Assembly (NCBI GenBank): GCA_036873755.1
Contig: JAVTVY010033650.1
Span: 79,454-143,453 of the forward strand
Direction: 5' to 3'
Source: Hanleya hanleyi
Taxonomy: Eukaryota; Mollusca; Polyplacophora; Lepidopleurida; Hanleyidae
Length of the DNA stretch: 64,000 nt
Position 1 is the stretch's first letter, and every line of letters begins with the position of its first letter. Below are positions 1 through 10,566 of the stretch, piece by piece. Below the pieces are notes generated by a model. That model searched no databases and was not told the origin of the DNA. It saw only the letters and a list, made by a program, of their open reading frames with translations. The translations under genes and the position numbers were made by a program.

Positions 1-27
1 AATCGCAATAACAATGTTTCACGGGGA

Positions 28-455
28 AATCCAAAATGGCCACCTGGTGGCCATGTTGCATTTTCAAATCAGACCACAAACGGTATCTTGTACAACTAGA
101 CCCAAAGGGGAACCTGTGTACCAAATTTAAGAAAGATCCATGCAATGGTTCCTGAGAAATCACGATAAAGTTTCATGGGGAAATCCAAGATGGCCGCCTG
201 GTGGCCATATTGGATATTCAAATTAGAGTAAAGTACACATGTTGTACAACTAGACCCAAAGGGGAACCGGTGTACCAAATTTGAGAAAGATCCATGAAGT
301 ACATGTAGTTACCGAAAAATAATGATGACAAGATTTCACTGGCAAATTCAAGATGGCCACCATGGCAGCCATATTTAAAATCATATCGACACCGCATGAA
401 CAAATTCTGGTGAACTCATTGAGGGGAACATGCATGCCAAGTTTCAGCTTAATTG
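28..455. repeat. Degenerate tandem repeat, about 155-160 bp units
   Basis: About three diverged units. Each carries a phrase of the type 'aagatggccgcctggtggcc', followed by 'tgtacaactagacccaaagg' and 'ccaaatttgagaaagatcc'. The first phrase recurs near 31, 185 and 348. Short open frames on the minus strand here are by-products of the repeat and are not genes. Confidence 0.8.
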
Positions 456-1065
456 GTCAAGCGGTTTCAGAGAAGAAGATGTTTACGCATCATTATTAAC
501 ATCAATTTTCTGAACAATCCATTAAACTCATCTGAGTATCGTGACGACACATGCATAAACAATCCGTTAACCGCACTCCAACCGAGCGAGGTCTCATTGT
601 CAACTAGTTACATACTGTGCCGCCACTCATAACATGTATACTTATATTCCTCTACAAATACTCGTCAATTCCTATCAAATGTGCATCCGGGGGTATCTTG
701 TAAGCATGCTTACTGATGATTTCCACTGCCACAATCCCATTCAGCTTACTCGTGAAACGTTAACCACCCCCATGTAGTATGCCCTTACGGGGGGTATCTT
801 GTAAGCAGCCTTACTGATCATTTTGATCAAATGTGTGCATCCCTCAGACTATGCTCTAGTTTATCTAGTTGTGTTCTAGATGCCTACTAAAGAATTAGTC
901 GTCTCGACCCATATTTAATGAAGTTATACCCCTTTTCAAATGTAATAATCTCTGATTTTGTGATATATTGTTGAATGTACAAGTTATATCTACAGGTCCG
1001 TGTTCGGTACAGCTACCAAATTTTGAAAACTCATTTATGTACTTGTATTCTAAAAACCTACAAAA
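456..1065. other. Non-coding interval
   Basis: No gene seen. It holds a short direct repeat, 'gggtatcttgtaagca', near 691 and again near 792, each followed by a similar 'ttactgat' tail. Confidence 0.5.
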
Positions 1066-2439
1066 ATTATTATGCCCCCCCTCTAACTAGAGGGGGGGCA
1101 TATAGCGATCGCTTTGTCCGTCCGTCCGTCTGTCCGTCCGTCCGTCTGTCCGTCCGAATTTCTTGTCCGAGCAATATCTCGGTTAATATTTGATGGACAG
1201 GATTGAAACTTGCATGGAATGTGGCTAGTGCCTCGTAGATGTGCAGCGTTGAGTTTTTTCCGAGTTCCGGTATAATTTTCAAGAGTTATGGCCCTTTTTC
1301 TGAAATCTCTGTGAGTGGGACTTGTCCGGGCTGGATCTTGGTTAATATTGTATGGACAAGTATGAAATTTGCATGATATGTGATCAGTGCCCCACAGTTG
1401 TGCAGCGTAAAGTTTCTTCACGTTTCGCTTATATTTTCAAGAGTTATGGCCCTTTGTTCCTGAATTCTTCGTGAATTGGGACTTGTCCGGGCTGGATCTC
1501 AGTTAATATTGTATGGACAATTATGAAATTTGCAGGATATGTTGTCAGTGCCCTGTAGTTGTGCAGCGTGAAGTTTCTCCGCGTTTCGCATATATTTTCA
1601 AGAGTTATGGCCCTTTTTTCTTCAAATTTGTGTGAATTGGGACTTGTCCGGGCTGGATCTCGGTTAATATTGTATGGACAATTATGAAATTTGCACGATA
1701 TGTGGTCAGTGCCCTGTAGTTGTGCAGCGTGAAGTTTCTCCACATTTCGCGTATATTTTCAACAGCTATGGCCCTTTTTTCTTCAAATTTGTGTGAATTG
1801 GGACTTGCAGGGCTGGATCTCGGTTAATATTGTATGGACAAGTATGAAATTTGCATGATATGTGGTCAGTGACCCATTGGTGTGCAGCGTGAAGTTTCTC
1901 TGCTTTCGGTTATATTTTCAAGAGTTATGGCCCTTTGTTTATCAAAACTAAAGTGAATGGGATATATTCATTTGTCCAGGCTGGATCTCAGTCCATAACC
2001 GATTTGGACCAGAAAAATGGCTATATTATATGTTATCCTACATTCCAAAGCAGACAACATAGGTCCTGAAGTTAAGGTATGAAGTTGCCCCAAAAAGAGT
2101 TTATTGGGTGCAAAATTCAAAGTTCACTGATCGCTTCATAATTTCACCACAATATACCCCCAAGGAATGTAGGTCTCATAACCAGGTCACATTTTCGGAT
2201 TTGGCGAAAGCCCTGGCGACCATCTTGCATCGAAACATCGTATTATCACTTGTTGGCTGATACTTGGAATATGTATTATGTGAGGCATGGCAAAAAAAGT
2301 GACAGAAACAGAATTTTTATAATTATCCAAATTAGGCCTCCACCAACCAATAAACAACAGAACAATGGCGGGGCAGTGTCGGATTAAAGCGGAAAGGGGG
2401 CATACAATTGAGCAATCTCTGATTGCTTCCTTCCTGTGT
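1066..2439 (+). mobile_element. Palindrome-headed tandem-repeat element, copy A
   Basis: It begins with a perfect 15+15 bp palindrome, arms 'tatgccccccctcta', at 1071-1102. A (TCCG/TCTG)n tract follows (about 1108-1155). Then come about five 158-161 bp tandem units, each marked by 'aagagttatggccc' or a close variant (near 1281, 1439, 1600, 1761, 1920). The last part is a unique tail ending in 'cttccttcctgtgt'. The same architecture is repeated at 3454-4969, which fixes both ends. The layout resembles the pearl/Helentron-like non-autonomous elements known from bivalves; that comparison is by architecture only. It encodes no protein; minus-strand open frames merely follow the repeat. Confidence 0.75.
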
Positions 2440-2954
2440 TTGTCTTAAGACACTATTGGAGGAACCATTGGAGATCGCCGAGGTATATTTCAAGTCACAG
2501 ATATTCTTCAGATCAACCGTGAAAGGTCGATAGATTGGGAACCCACGCTCACATGTTAGACAAATGAGTAAAAGAAGGTTATCGATGGATGCCTGTCAAA
2601 CTATACGCATTGCGGCAGAAAAGCTGACGAAGGAAAATGTGCTACGGACCACTGAAACAAATTCCATTCTTTGTCTACTGCCAAATAATTCCAATGTTAC
2701 TATATCGTTTAGTTTATTTTACAAACATGCAAACTTGAAGCTGATCTAGAGAATGTTGTTATTAAAAACAAATAGCTTCTCAATCACCGTATGTTCACTG
2801 ATATATCCCGTGAACATAAAATGCTAATAACGTACATATCTGTGCTTCCGTCATTGTGTCTGATAATGTGACATTTCCAAAAACAAATTGGAAATGAAAA
2901 TGAATGCTGGGCTACTGGGGAAAGCTAGATTGTGTTTGTTTTGTTTTTTTGTCC
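2440..2954. other. Non-coding interval
   Basis: No gene supported. A 61-codon open frame at 2564-2749 shows no recognisable domain and no coding context. Confidence 0.5.
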
Positions 2955-3453
2955 CCCGCTACTTAGTAGGGGGGGGGGGGGGGGCTTAGAAACACCGGTG
3001 TCCGTAATTCCATGATTCCGTAATTCCGTAGTTCTGTAATTCCGTAAGATTTTCTTGTCCGGACAATAACTCGTGAACGATTTAACCGATCAACTTCAAA
3101 CTTGGAGTGTGCCTTGTGCCATATTGGATTATAAGCAGTTGGATCTTGTTCGGACAATAACTTGAGAATGATTCAACCGATCTACTTCATATGTGGGGAG
3201 TGCCTTGACATTGTTGAGAGGAGGATTAGGATTGTTTTTCAAGGACGTGCTTAATCCAATATGGCCACCATCAGCCATATTGGATTTCATTGGATTTTAA
3301 GCAGTTTGATTTTGTCCGGACAATAACTGGAGTACGATTCAACTGATCTACTTCAAACTTGGGGAGTTCCTTGACCTTGGCGAGATCCCTGTTAGGATTG
3401 TGTTTCATGAACGAGCATAATCCAATTTTGCTGCCATCTACCAGCGATATTGG
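2955..3453 (+). repeat. TCCGGACAATAACT-type tandem repeat, left part
   Basis: A long G homopolymer (about 2970-2985) and a (TCCGTAAT)-like microsatellite (about 3000-3045) lead into units with 'tccggacaataact' and 'gatctacttcaaacttgg', spaced about 100-160 bp. The array stops abruptly at copy B of the palindrome-headed element and resumes after it at 4970. Confidence 0.7.
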
Positions 3454-4969
3454 ATTATTATGCCCCCCCTCTAACTAGAGGGGGGCATATAGCGATCGCT
3501 TTGTCCGTCCGTCTGTCCATCCGTCTGTCCGTCCGAATTTCTTGTCCGGGCAATATCTCGGTTAATATTTGATGGACAGGATCGAAACTTGCATGGAATG
3601 TGGCCAGTGGCTCGTAGTTGTGCAGCGTGGAGTTTTTTCCGAGTTCGGGTATAATTTTCAAGAGTTATGGCCCTTTTTCTGAAATCTCTGTGAATGGGAC
3701 TTGTCCGGGCTGGATCTTGGTTAATATTGTATGGACAAGTATGAAATTTGCATGACATATGTGGTCAATGACCCACAGTTGTGCAGCGTAAAGTTTCTCC
3801 ACGTTTCGCTTATATTTTGAAGAGTTATGGCCCTTTGTTCCTGAATTCTCCGTGAATTGGGACTTGTCCGGGCTGGATCTCGGTTAATATTGTATGGACA
3901 ATTATGAAATTTGCAGGATGTGTGGTCAGTGCCCTGTAGTTGGGCAGCGTGAATTTTCTCCGCGTTTCGCATATATTTTCAAGAGTTATGGCCCTTTTTT
4001 CTTCAAATCTTTGTGAATTGGAACTTGTCCGGGCTGGATCTCGGTGAATATTGTATGAACAATTATGAAATTTGCAGGATATGTGATCAGTGCCCTGTAG
4101 TTGTGCAGCGTGAAGTTTCTCCGCGTTTCGCATATATTTTCAAGAGTTATGGCCCTTTTTTCTTCAAATCTTTGTGAATTGGAACTTGTCCGGGCTGGAT
4201 CTCGGTGAATATTGTATGAACAATTATGAAATTTGCAGGATATGTGATCAGTGCCCTGTAGTTGTGCAGCATGAAGTTTCTCCACATTTCGCCTATATTT
4301 TCAAGAGTTATGGCCCTTTTTTCTTCAAATCTTTGTGAATTGGGATTTGTAGGGCTGGATCTCGGTTAATATTGTATGAACAAGTATGAAATACGCATGA
4401 TATGTGGTCAGTGACCCATAGGTGTGTAGCGTGAAGTTTCTCTGTTTTCGGTTATATTTTCAAGAGTTATGGCCCTTTGTTTAAACCTAAGTGAATGGGA
4501 TATATTTATTTGTCCAAGCTGGATCTCAGTCCATAACTGATTTGAACCAGGAAAATGGCTATATTATATGTTATTCTACATTCCAAAGCAGACAACATAG
4601 GTCCTGAAGTATGAAATTGCCCCAAAAACAGTGAATTGGGTACAAAATTCACTGATCGCTTCATAATTTCACCACAATATACTCCCAAGGAATGTAGGTC
4701 TCATAACCAGGCCACATTTTCGGATTTGGCGAAAGCGCTGGCGACCATCTTGCATCGAAGCATCGTATTATCACTTGTTGCTTGATATTTGGAATATGTA
4801 TTATGTGAGACATGGCAAAAAAGTGACAAACAGAATTTTTATAATTATCCAAATTAGGCCTCCACCAACCAATAAAGAACAGAACAATGGCGGGGCAGTG
4901 TCGGATTAAAGTGGAAGGGGGGGGGGGGGGCATACAATTGAGCAATCTCTGATTGCTTCCTTCCTGTGT
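3454..4969 (+). mobile_element. Palindrome-headed tandem-repeat element, copy B
   Basis: Same element as 1066-2439. The head palindrome is at 3459-3489, followed by a shorter (TCCG)n tract. Six markers 'aagagttatggccc' lie near 3660, 3820, 3981, 4142, 4303 and 4462, i.e. 159-161 bp spacing, so it has one unit more than copy A. The unique tail is the same and ends in 'cttccttcctgtgt'. It sits inside another repeat whose phrases are found on both sides (2955-3453 and 4970-5300), so it was inserted there. No clean target duplication is visible. Confidence 0.75.
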
Positions 4970-5300
4970 GTTGCATTTTAAGCAGTTGCATCTTGTCTGG
5001 ACAACAACTCTAGAATAATTCAACTGATCGACTTCAAACTTGCAGTTTGGCTTGACATCAGTGAGAGGACAGTTGTCATTGCTTTTCAGTTACCTGTGTA
5101 ATCCAAGATGGCCACCATCAGTCATCTTAGATTTTCAGCATTTAGATCTTGTCTGGACAATAACTCTAGAACGATTCAACCAATCTACTTCAAACTTGGG
5201 GAGTGCATGGACATTGGTGAGAGGACAGTTGGTATTATGTTTTATGGATGTGCATTATCCAATATGGGTGCCTTCCGCTGTATTAGATTATGTTAAGCTC
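4970..5300 (+). repeat. TCCGGACAATAACT-type tandem repeat, right part
   Basis: Continues the array broken at 3453: 'ttttaagcagttgcatcttg', 'ctggacaataactctagaac' and 'aatctacttcaaacttgggg' recur. Short open frames here are not genes. Confidence 0.65.
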
Positions 5301-5367
5301 ATCAGCGATATCTCCATTTTCAAATCATACTCTTCATCAATGATATGAGATATCATCGTCCAAAAAC

Positions 5368-5470
5368 AATCGACCATAGAGGTCCATGGCCCCTGCAGCA
5401 GCAGCGCCAGTTGATGTAATCGACCATAACTGGTGCTGCTAGCGGGGGACATGGACCTCTATGGTCGATT
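5368..5470. repeat. Fold-back hairpin, about 103 bp
   Basis: The arms share an exact 21 bp core: 5368-5388 is the reverse complement of 5450-5470 (start 'aatcgaccatagaggtcc'). Further pairing inward runs through 'gcccctgcagcagcagcgcc' against 'ggtgctgctagcggggg'. A third partial copy of the arm start ('aatcgaccataact') lies in the middle, so the structure may be a nested palindrome or MITE remnant. Confidence 0.75.
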
Positions 5471-6532
5471 TTTTTCTTTCTTTTTAAAACTCGAGAAAGA
5501 GTTTGCGGTTGGGCAGTAAACAATAAAATCCTCGGGACTACAATGGATAATTTTTTTTATCAAATGCCCCGGTGCATTCATCCTTTGAACATAAATTGAT
5601 CAGCATACCGGTGTAGAGAAATTTAGACAAAATAGTGTACAGGTAATTTTTGGGTGAGACAGGTCGAGAAAAACCTTACTTGTCACATCTGACAGGTGGA
5701 CTGAAAAAAAAAACATTTCATGCCCTGCCATAAAATGTTGCTCATTCTCAGCATATTTCTCAATTGGTTGGGGAAAGCCGAGGGGTTTTGCTTCTTGACT
5801 TTTTGAGAACACGTAGAAATTTTGAGCCAAAATATGTAATCTGAAATTACTGCTCACTGTCCCCTTGCAGAATGTAATGATCCGCTACATGTACCTGGTT
5901 GATGACACACAATTGATGTTATATTGTCATAAAAACACCATGACCCTACCATTTATAGGGGTAAAAAGCTTAGAGCATGTACAAGCAAACAGACCGGCTT
6001 GGACAGAACACCTGGCTAGGTGAATGAGAGGTTTGAATTGAGTGAGATCATCCAGTATTCAGATTTTTATATCAGTAGACTGCTATTAAAAGGACTTGTC
6101 TCATGGTGTTGATCACTACCTTGATTTAACCATAATAAGTTTGCCACAGAATAGATTCACTTCAGGTGTTGTCATGGTTGGGCTGAGATCGTAGCAGGTC
6201 AAGAGAATGACAGGACTTTCTTTAACTAACTCGTACATCTTTACCATACAAATGCTGGCGGGAACCTTATGTACTTTTTATTAGCAGTAATATTTTTTAT
6301 CATGTTCAATTTTCTTAAATTTCTTACACAGGTTGAACTGAATTTGACCAAAACGGAATATTGGGGGGGGGGGGGAAGGGGGATCAATGGAGTGGTGATA
6401 TTACGGAATAATTTACCATAGACATGATACAGTTACATGCATATATTATATGTGTAACTTCAGAAAATCTTATTCATGCAATAAGTAATATTTATTGCAC
6501 CAATCTGAGTCCATCAAGACTTTTCACCCCCT
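5471..6532. other. Non-coding interval
   Basis: No gene supported. A G-rich homopolymer run lies near 6362-6382. Open frames are short and lack recognisable domains. Confidence 0.5.
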
Positions 6533-6760
6533 CAGCCTGATCAGGATAAGGGGTATTGTTGTCATCCCGTCTGTCCATCCTCTTTTTTCCCGGGCTCCCA
6601 TATCTTAAGAACTACTGAAGGCAGGTTGACGAAACTTCTGTCCAGTGTAGAATGAAGTCTGTAGATGTGCCTTTTGTAGGTTTCGTTGGTCAGGACCTCG
6701 TTTGTCTGTTTGTCCATCCACTTTTCTGTCCATCTGTATCATGGCCTAATTCCAACATTA
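6533..6760 (+). repeat. Fragment of a palindrome + (TCCG)n headed repeat
   Basis: 'ccccctcagcctgatcagg' followed by 'ggggtattgttgtcatc' and 'gtctgtccatcc' is the same head layout as the elements at 14,561 and 21,876. The tandem body is short and degenerate. Confidence 0.55.
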
Positions 6761-7548
6761 TGTGTTATGGGCCTTCTTGTGGTAAGTTTCCAAAATCTAG
6801 TGGTGGTCAAATCATTTACATAATAATTTCCCTGTATTCAGAAATGTTTTCTTCCCATTCTACTTCCAAAATATTCATGGAATGTTGCGAGCATTCTCAT
6901 AAATCTACATATTACCTGCACCGAAACAGTTTTTTCTGCAGGTGGACGGGGGAGATAACCATGAAGAGAATTGAGTTGTTTTATGTACTGGAAAATGTAC
7001 ATGTAGTGCTAGTTTAAATCTACAATTTGAATCTCCACAATTGTTCCTGCTTGTCAATTACCATTTACCAATTACTCAGTTGGCTTTAATTTTGCTTCAG
7101 TTGTAATTTTTGATATTTCCACGTCTTGGGAACACTTATAAATACATGTAGTACATGTAGTTTGGTATCCATTTGGGCCACTATCAGCAGTGAACCTTAT
7201 AGATCTACGTTTATAGTATACAGAGGCTTTATTCTTAAATGATGCACTGAATAAAGCCAATGTTTACTTGCTATATCTTCTGAATAAATGTATGAAACTC
7301 CAAGATATATTAATATGTCCATGCCCCCGATAAATGATAGCTATTCTAGGAAAATTATGAACAATATGAGAACGATACAGCATTTTCTTTGGAATTTGCA
7401 CATTACATAAAGACCCCGTGAACGGAAAACTATGAACAAAAGCCCCAATGGACAGAAGCCTCATTCAACATTCAGTTTCAGGCCAGGACAGGACAGTAAG
7501 ATCATAACTCTATCATTTTACCAGTGTTTACCCTGTACATAGTAGGAG
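6761..7548. other. Non-coding interval
   Basis: No gene supported. The last 40 bases before 7549 look like the head of another (TCCG)n-type repeat that resumes at 8827, after the transposon described next. Confidence 0.4.
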
Positions 7549-7554
7549 GGTATA

Positions 7555-8826
7555 CAGGGGTTTTTCTTGACAGTTTTTCATCGGGGTAACCCCGATGAAA
7601 AACAAATAAGAATTGAGTTTTGACGTTTTTTGGGAAATTGAGTTTTCCATGAAAAAATTGAGTATTTTATTTTTGAGTTTCCTTCAATAAAATTGAGTTT
7701 CTGTAACGAAATGCAAAGATAATACAGCTCGCGAGAAGAAAGAAAAGACTGCACTCACGTGGCGGAAGAGCGATGTGAGCATACGTTTTGTTCCACTTTG
7801 CATGCGGTGTATGTGGGGAACCCTCGCCTGTATTTCTTTATGAGGGGAAACTGGGGTTGGCGATTTCCGACTCCGGGTACCAGGATGTGGTGTGGTCATG
7901 TGGTGTTTACCTTATCGACGACAGTTCCTGCCATGAATACCACAGACAGAAGAACTCGTCTGAGACTGATGGAGATGCTGCGGTTGCGAACATATCGTTC
8001 CAGAGTTGATGTGAATGTACAGGTGAAATGTCAAGGATTGGAATTTAAAATGCTGAAAAACTGAAGTTAGAAAAATAAAGAACTGAATAAAGATCTATGC
8101 ATGGAGACATTCATACAGTTGACTTCTCGTCGATGATCAATAATAAACTCCAGTAAATTGGAGAGAGTCAGACGCAGGCATTTGCACGTCGCTGAAAGTG
8201 AAAGTAGGCGGGATGATATATGTAGAGCTGCCAAATGTCAAGAAATGTAAAGTGTCTCCATGAATAGATTTTGTAATAGATTATGTAATCGAAAATGCGA
8301 GACAAGAACTTTGATTTTCACAACACGTCGGTTCGGTATTGCTGCGCAACAACAACAACACAATGTTGTAGAGGGGGTGAAAAAAAACGTGATGGAGGGC
8401 GCATTTTATTTTCATTTTTCTGAAAGCCAACCAAAATGCTGGCCATACAACTGACATTTGAGATGCATACTGCAAACCTGTGTATGCATCAGCTGTTTTC
8501 AAGCACAGAAGAATTTTTCATCATTTAGATTTACACTGGAAGAAATATACCTCTGAAACGCCCGTACACCTGCATTAAGCTCGGACTAAAACTACTGAAT
8601 GATCGATTCTTCCTATTTCTAAGATGAGAAGGCACTAAAAATTGAGTTTTCGCACTTCATTCGATGAAAATTGGGAAAAATTGAGTTTTCATACTTCATT
8701 CGATGAAAATCGGGAAAAATTGAGTTTTAGGCATTATTTAGCTCGCCAAAGGCGCGCGAAAAAAATTGAGTTTTATTGAATTCAGAAATTGAGTAGATGA
8801 ATTTTTTTTGTCAAGAATAACCCCTG
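7555..8826. mobile_element. Non-autonomous DNA transposon with TIRs
   Basis: The left end 'caggggtttttcttgaca' (7555-7572) and the right end 'tgtcaagaataacccctg' (8809-8826) are inverted repeats with one mismatch in 18. 'ggtata' occurs directly outside both ends (7549-7554 and 8827-8832), a likely 6 bp target duplication. Inside the left TIR is a perfect 14+14 bp palindrome (7573-7603). Subterminal copies of 'attgagttt' cluster at both ends (about 7610-7700 and 8640-8800). Two overlapping + frames (7759-8064 and 7788-8009) carry no recognised domain. No transposase is seen, so it is probably non-autonomous. The superfamily is unassigned; a CAGGGG terminus would suit hAT-like elements, but the 6 bp duplication does not. 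Confidence 0.65.
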
Positions 8827-9000
8827 GGTATACTGTATTCCGATTGTCCATCCGTCCATCCATCTGTTCGCCTGTCTGACATTCGTTCCTGGGCAATAAC
8901 TTGAACACCATTCAGCAGATTCTTCTCAAATTTGGTATGTATATACCATGCCATGAGATGTTGCTCGGGCTGGACCGTTAAGGGGCTGAGGGGTTGTAGC
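8827..9000 (+). repeat. (TCCG/TCCA)n repeat fragment flanking the transposon
   Basis: 'ttgtccatccgtccatccat', then 'ctgggcaataacttgaacac' and 'cagattcttctcaaatttgg', resembles the bodies of the palindrome-headed repeats. It continues the sequence broken at 7549. Confidence 0.5.
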
Positions 9001-10566
9001 ACCTCTGATGCCTCATGTTCATTTTCCTTTCCCTATTATATTTTCATTCCCTACTATGAAATTGCACACACCTTGTTGAATGAAATATTAGGTCAAGGGT
9101 TTAATATATCTATATATCTATATACTTATTTATTAATCCGTGAACTCCCATTTCCAACTTGGGGTAGCTGCATTGTGATCCAGTGTACATTGATGGTTAA
9201 CATGATCAAAGAAAACCAATGCATATTGTAACTTTAAATAGGAACACATCAATCACCCAGAGGGTAGTATTCTATATGTCTGGGCTGTGGATTTTCTTTT
9301 TATAGCTGTATATATAGACTAAAAACATGAAGCTTTTTGCAAGCCTATATAGAGTCGCTTGACTGGAAAAAAATGCTTAATACGTCATTTGGATAGTAAA
9401 GAGGTTTTTTCTTAAGATTAAGTCTGACATTTTTAGCCTGACATTTATGCAAAAGAAATTATGCACACATATATGATCTCGATATATACTCTCATATTTT
9501 CTATCATGTGACATATGCCCTAACTTTAAGTGATAGCACCATTGCCTTTGTATAACACTATACAATCAACACCGTACAGCCTTTAATATGCTGAAAACTC
9601 AAAAGCATAAATCTGAATTGGCAAAAGTTCATTTCAAATCTTTATGTTGAGGGTGTGGTGAACAACCCCAGTAAATCTTTATGTGGTGAATAGGTGTCCC
9701 TGAATGTATTTACATTCCTAACACATGTATACACTATTAGCCTAGCTTTAGTATTTCTTCGACCTCGTTTTACTTGTTTTCCTGGGTGTGGTTGTTTTTT
9801 TTTCTGTTGAAAGTTACCTTGCACTTTTAAACCATGGTGTATAGCTTTTGTAACAAGACTCTGAAAATTTGTTATAAGATCACATTGAATCGCATGATAG
9901 AAACCTGGCTCCGAAGATTAATGCACACATATATAGTATATCAGACTTTTACTCAGTAACCAAAGGTACATGAAGTCTCATAAGCTTTATTGTGATCTGT
10001 TTGTGACTTCAGATGAACATTATCTGCACCAGTATGCTGGATCTGTAACTCTGTTTGTGACATTCCAGTGTATTGTTCCTTTGTTTGGATTAGGGCTTGA
10101 ACTTCCTTGCAAGATCATTCCTCTCCCAATATGATGAGTTTGTAACGTGCCCCAGACTATAAGCAGACTATATTCAGCCTCGGTCAACACAGGAAGGTTA
10201 TGACCTCGACTAAATAGTGATATCGGGCCAACTTCTTTCATCAGAGGTAGACATATGACTCTCCAGGTGATACATGTACTATAGAAAACTCTGAAAGAGA
10301 AATAGTTCTGTAAAAACTGGAGACTCAGATCAATTACTGTGAGGGTCATCGTCGTTATAGCGAGACATGTTTATCACATTTATGCCCAGCTGCTGATATT
10401 CTGTTCAAATTGAAAGTTTTTTCTGCCTTCAATAATTGTGGACGGGAAAAAGTCATCTGAGAAACTTGTGATTGTGATATTTGTTAACAGCATGGATTTA
10501 ACCAGCTTATAGTTTTTTGGAAGTGGAATGGAATATTGATCCGAAAACATTCAAAGAATACTGAAG
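9001..10566. other. Non-coding interval upstream of the GPCR
   Basis: No gene supported. AT-rich stretches such as 'tatctatatatctatatac' near 9106. No promoter can be identified with confidence. Any 5' untranslated exon of the GPCR cannot be placed. Confidence 0.5.

Noticed and set aside
1100..1160. (GTCC)n/(GTCT)n tracts as coding Ser/Arg/Val repeats
   Set aside because: A microsatellite at the head of repeat elements.
1070..4285. Minus-strand frames with repeated 'CKFHNCPYNINRDPARTSP' peptide
   Set aside because: They follow the 158-161 bp unit, whose length varies between units; no gene evidence.
3454..4980. 7 bp target duplication 'ttggatt'/'ttgcatt' for copy B
   Set aside because: One mismatch, and the element start would have to be shifted by three bases; copy A shows no comparable pair.
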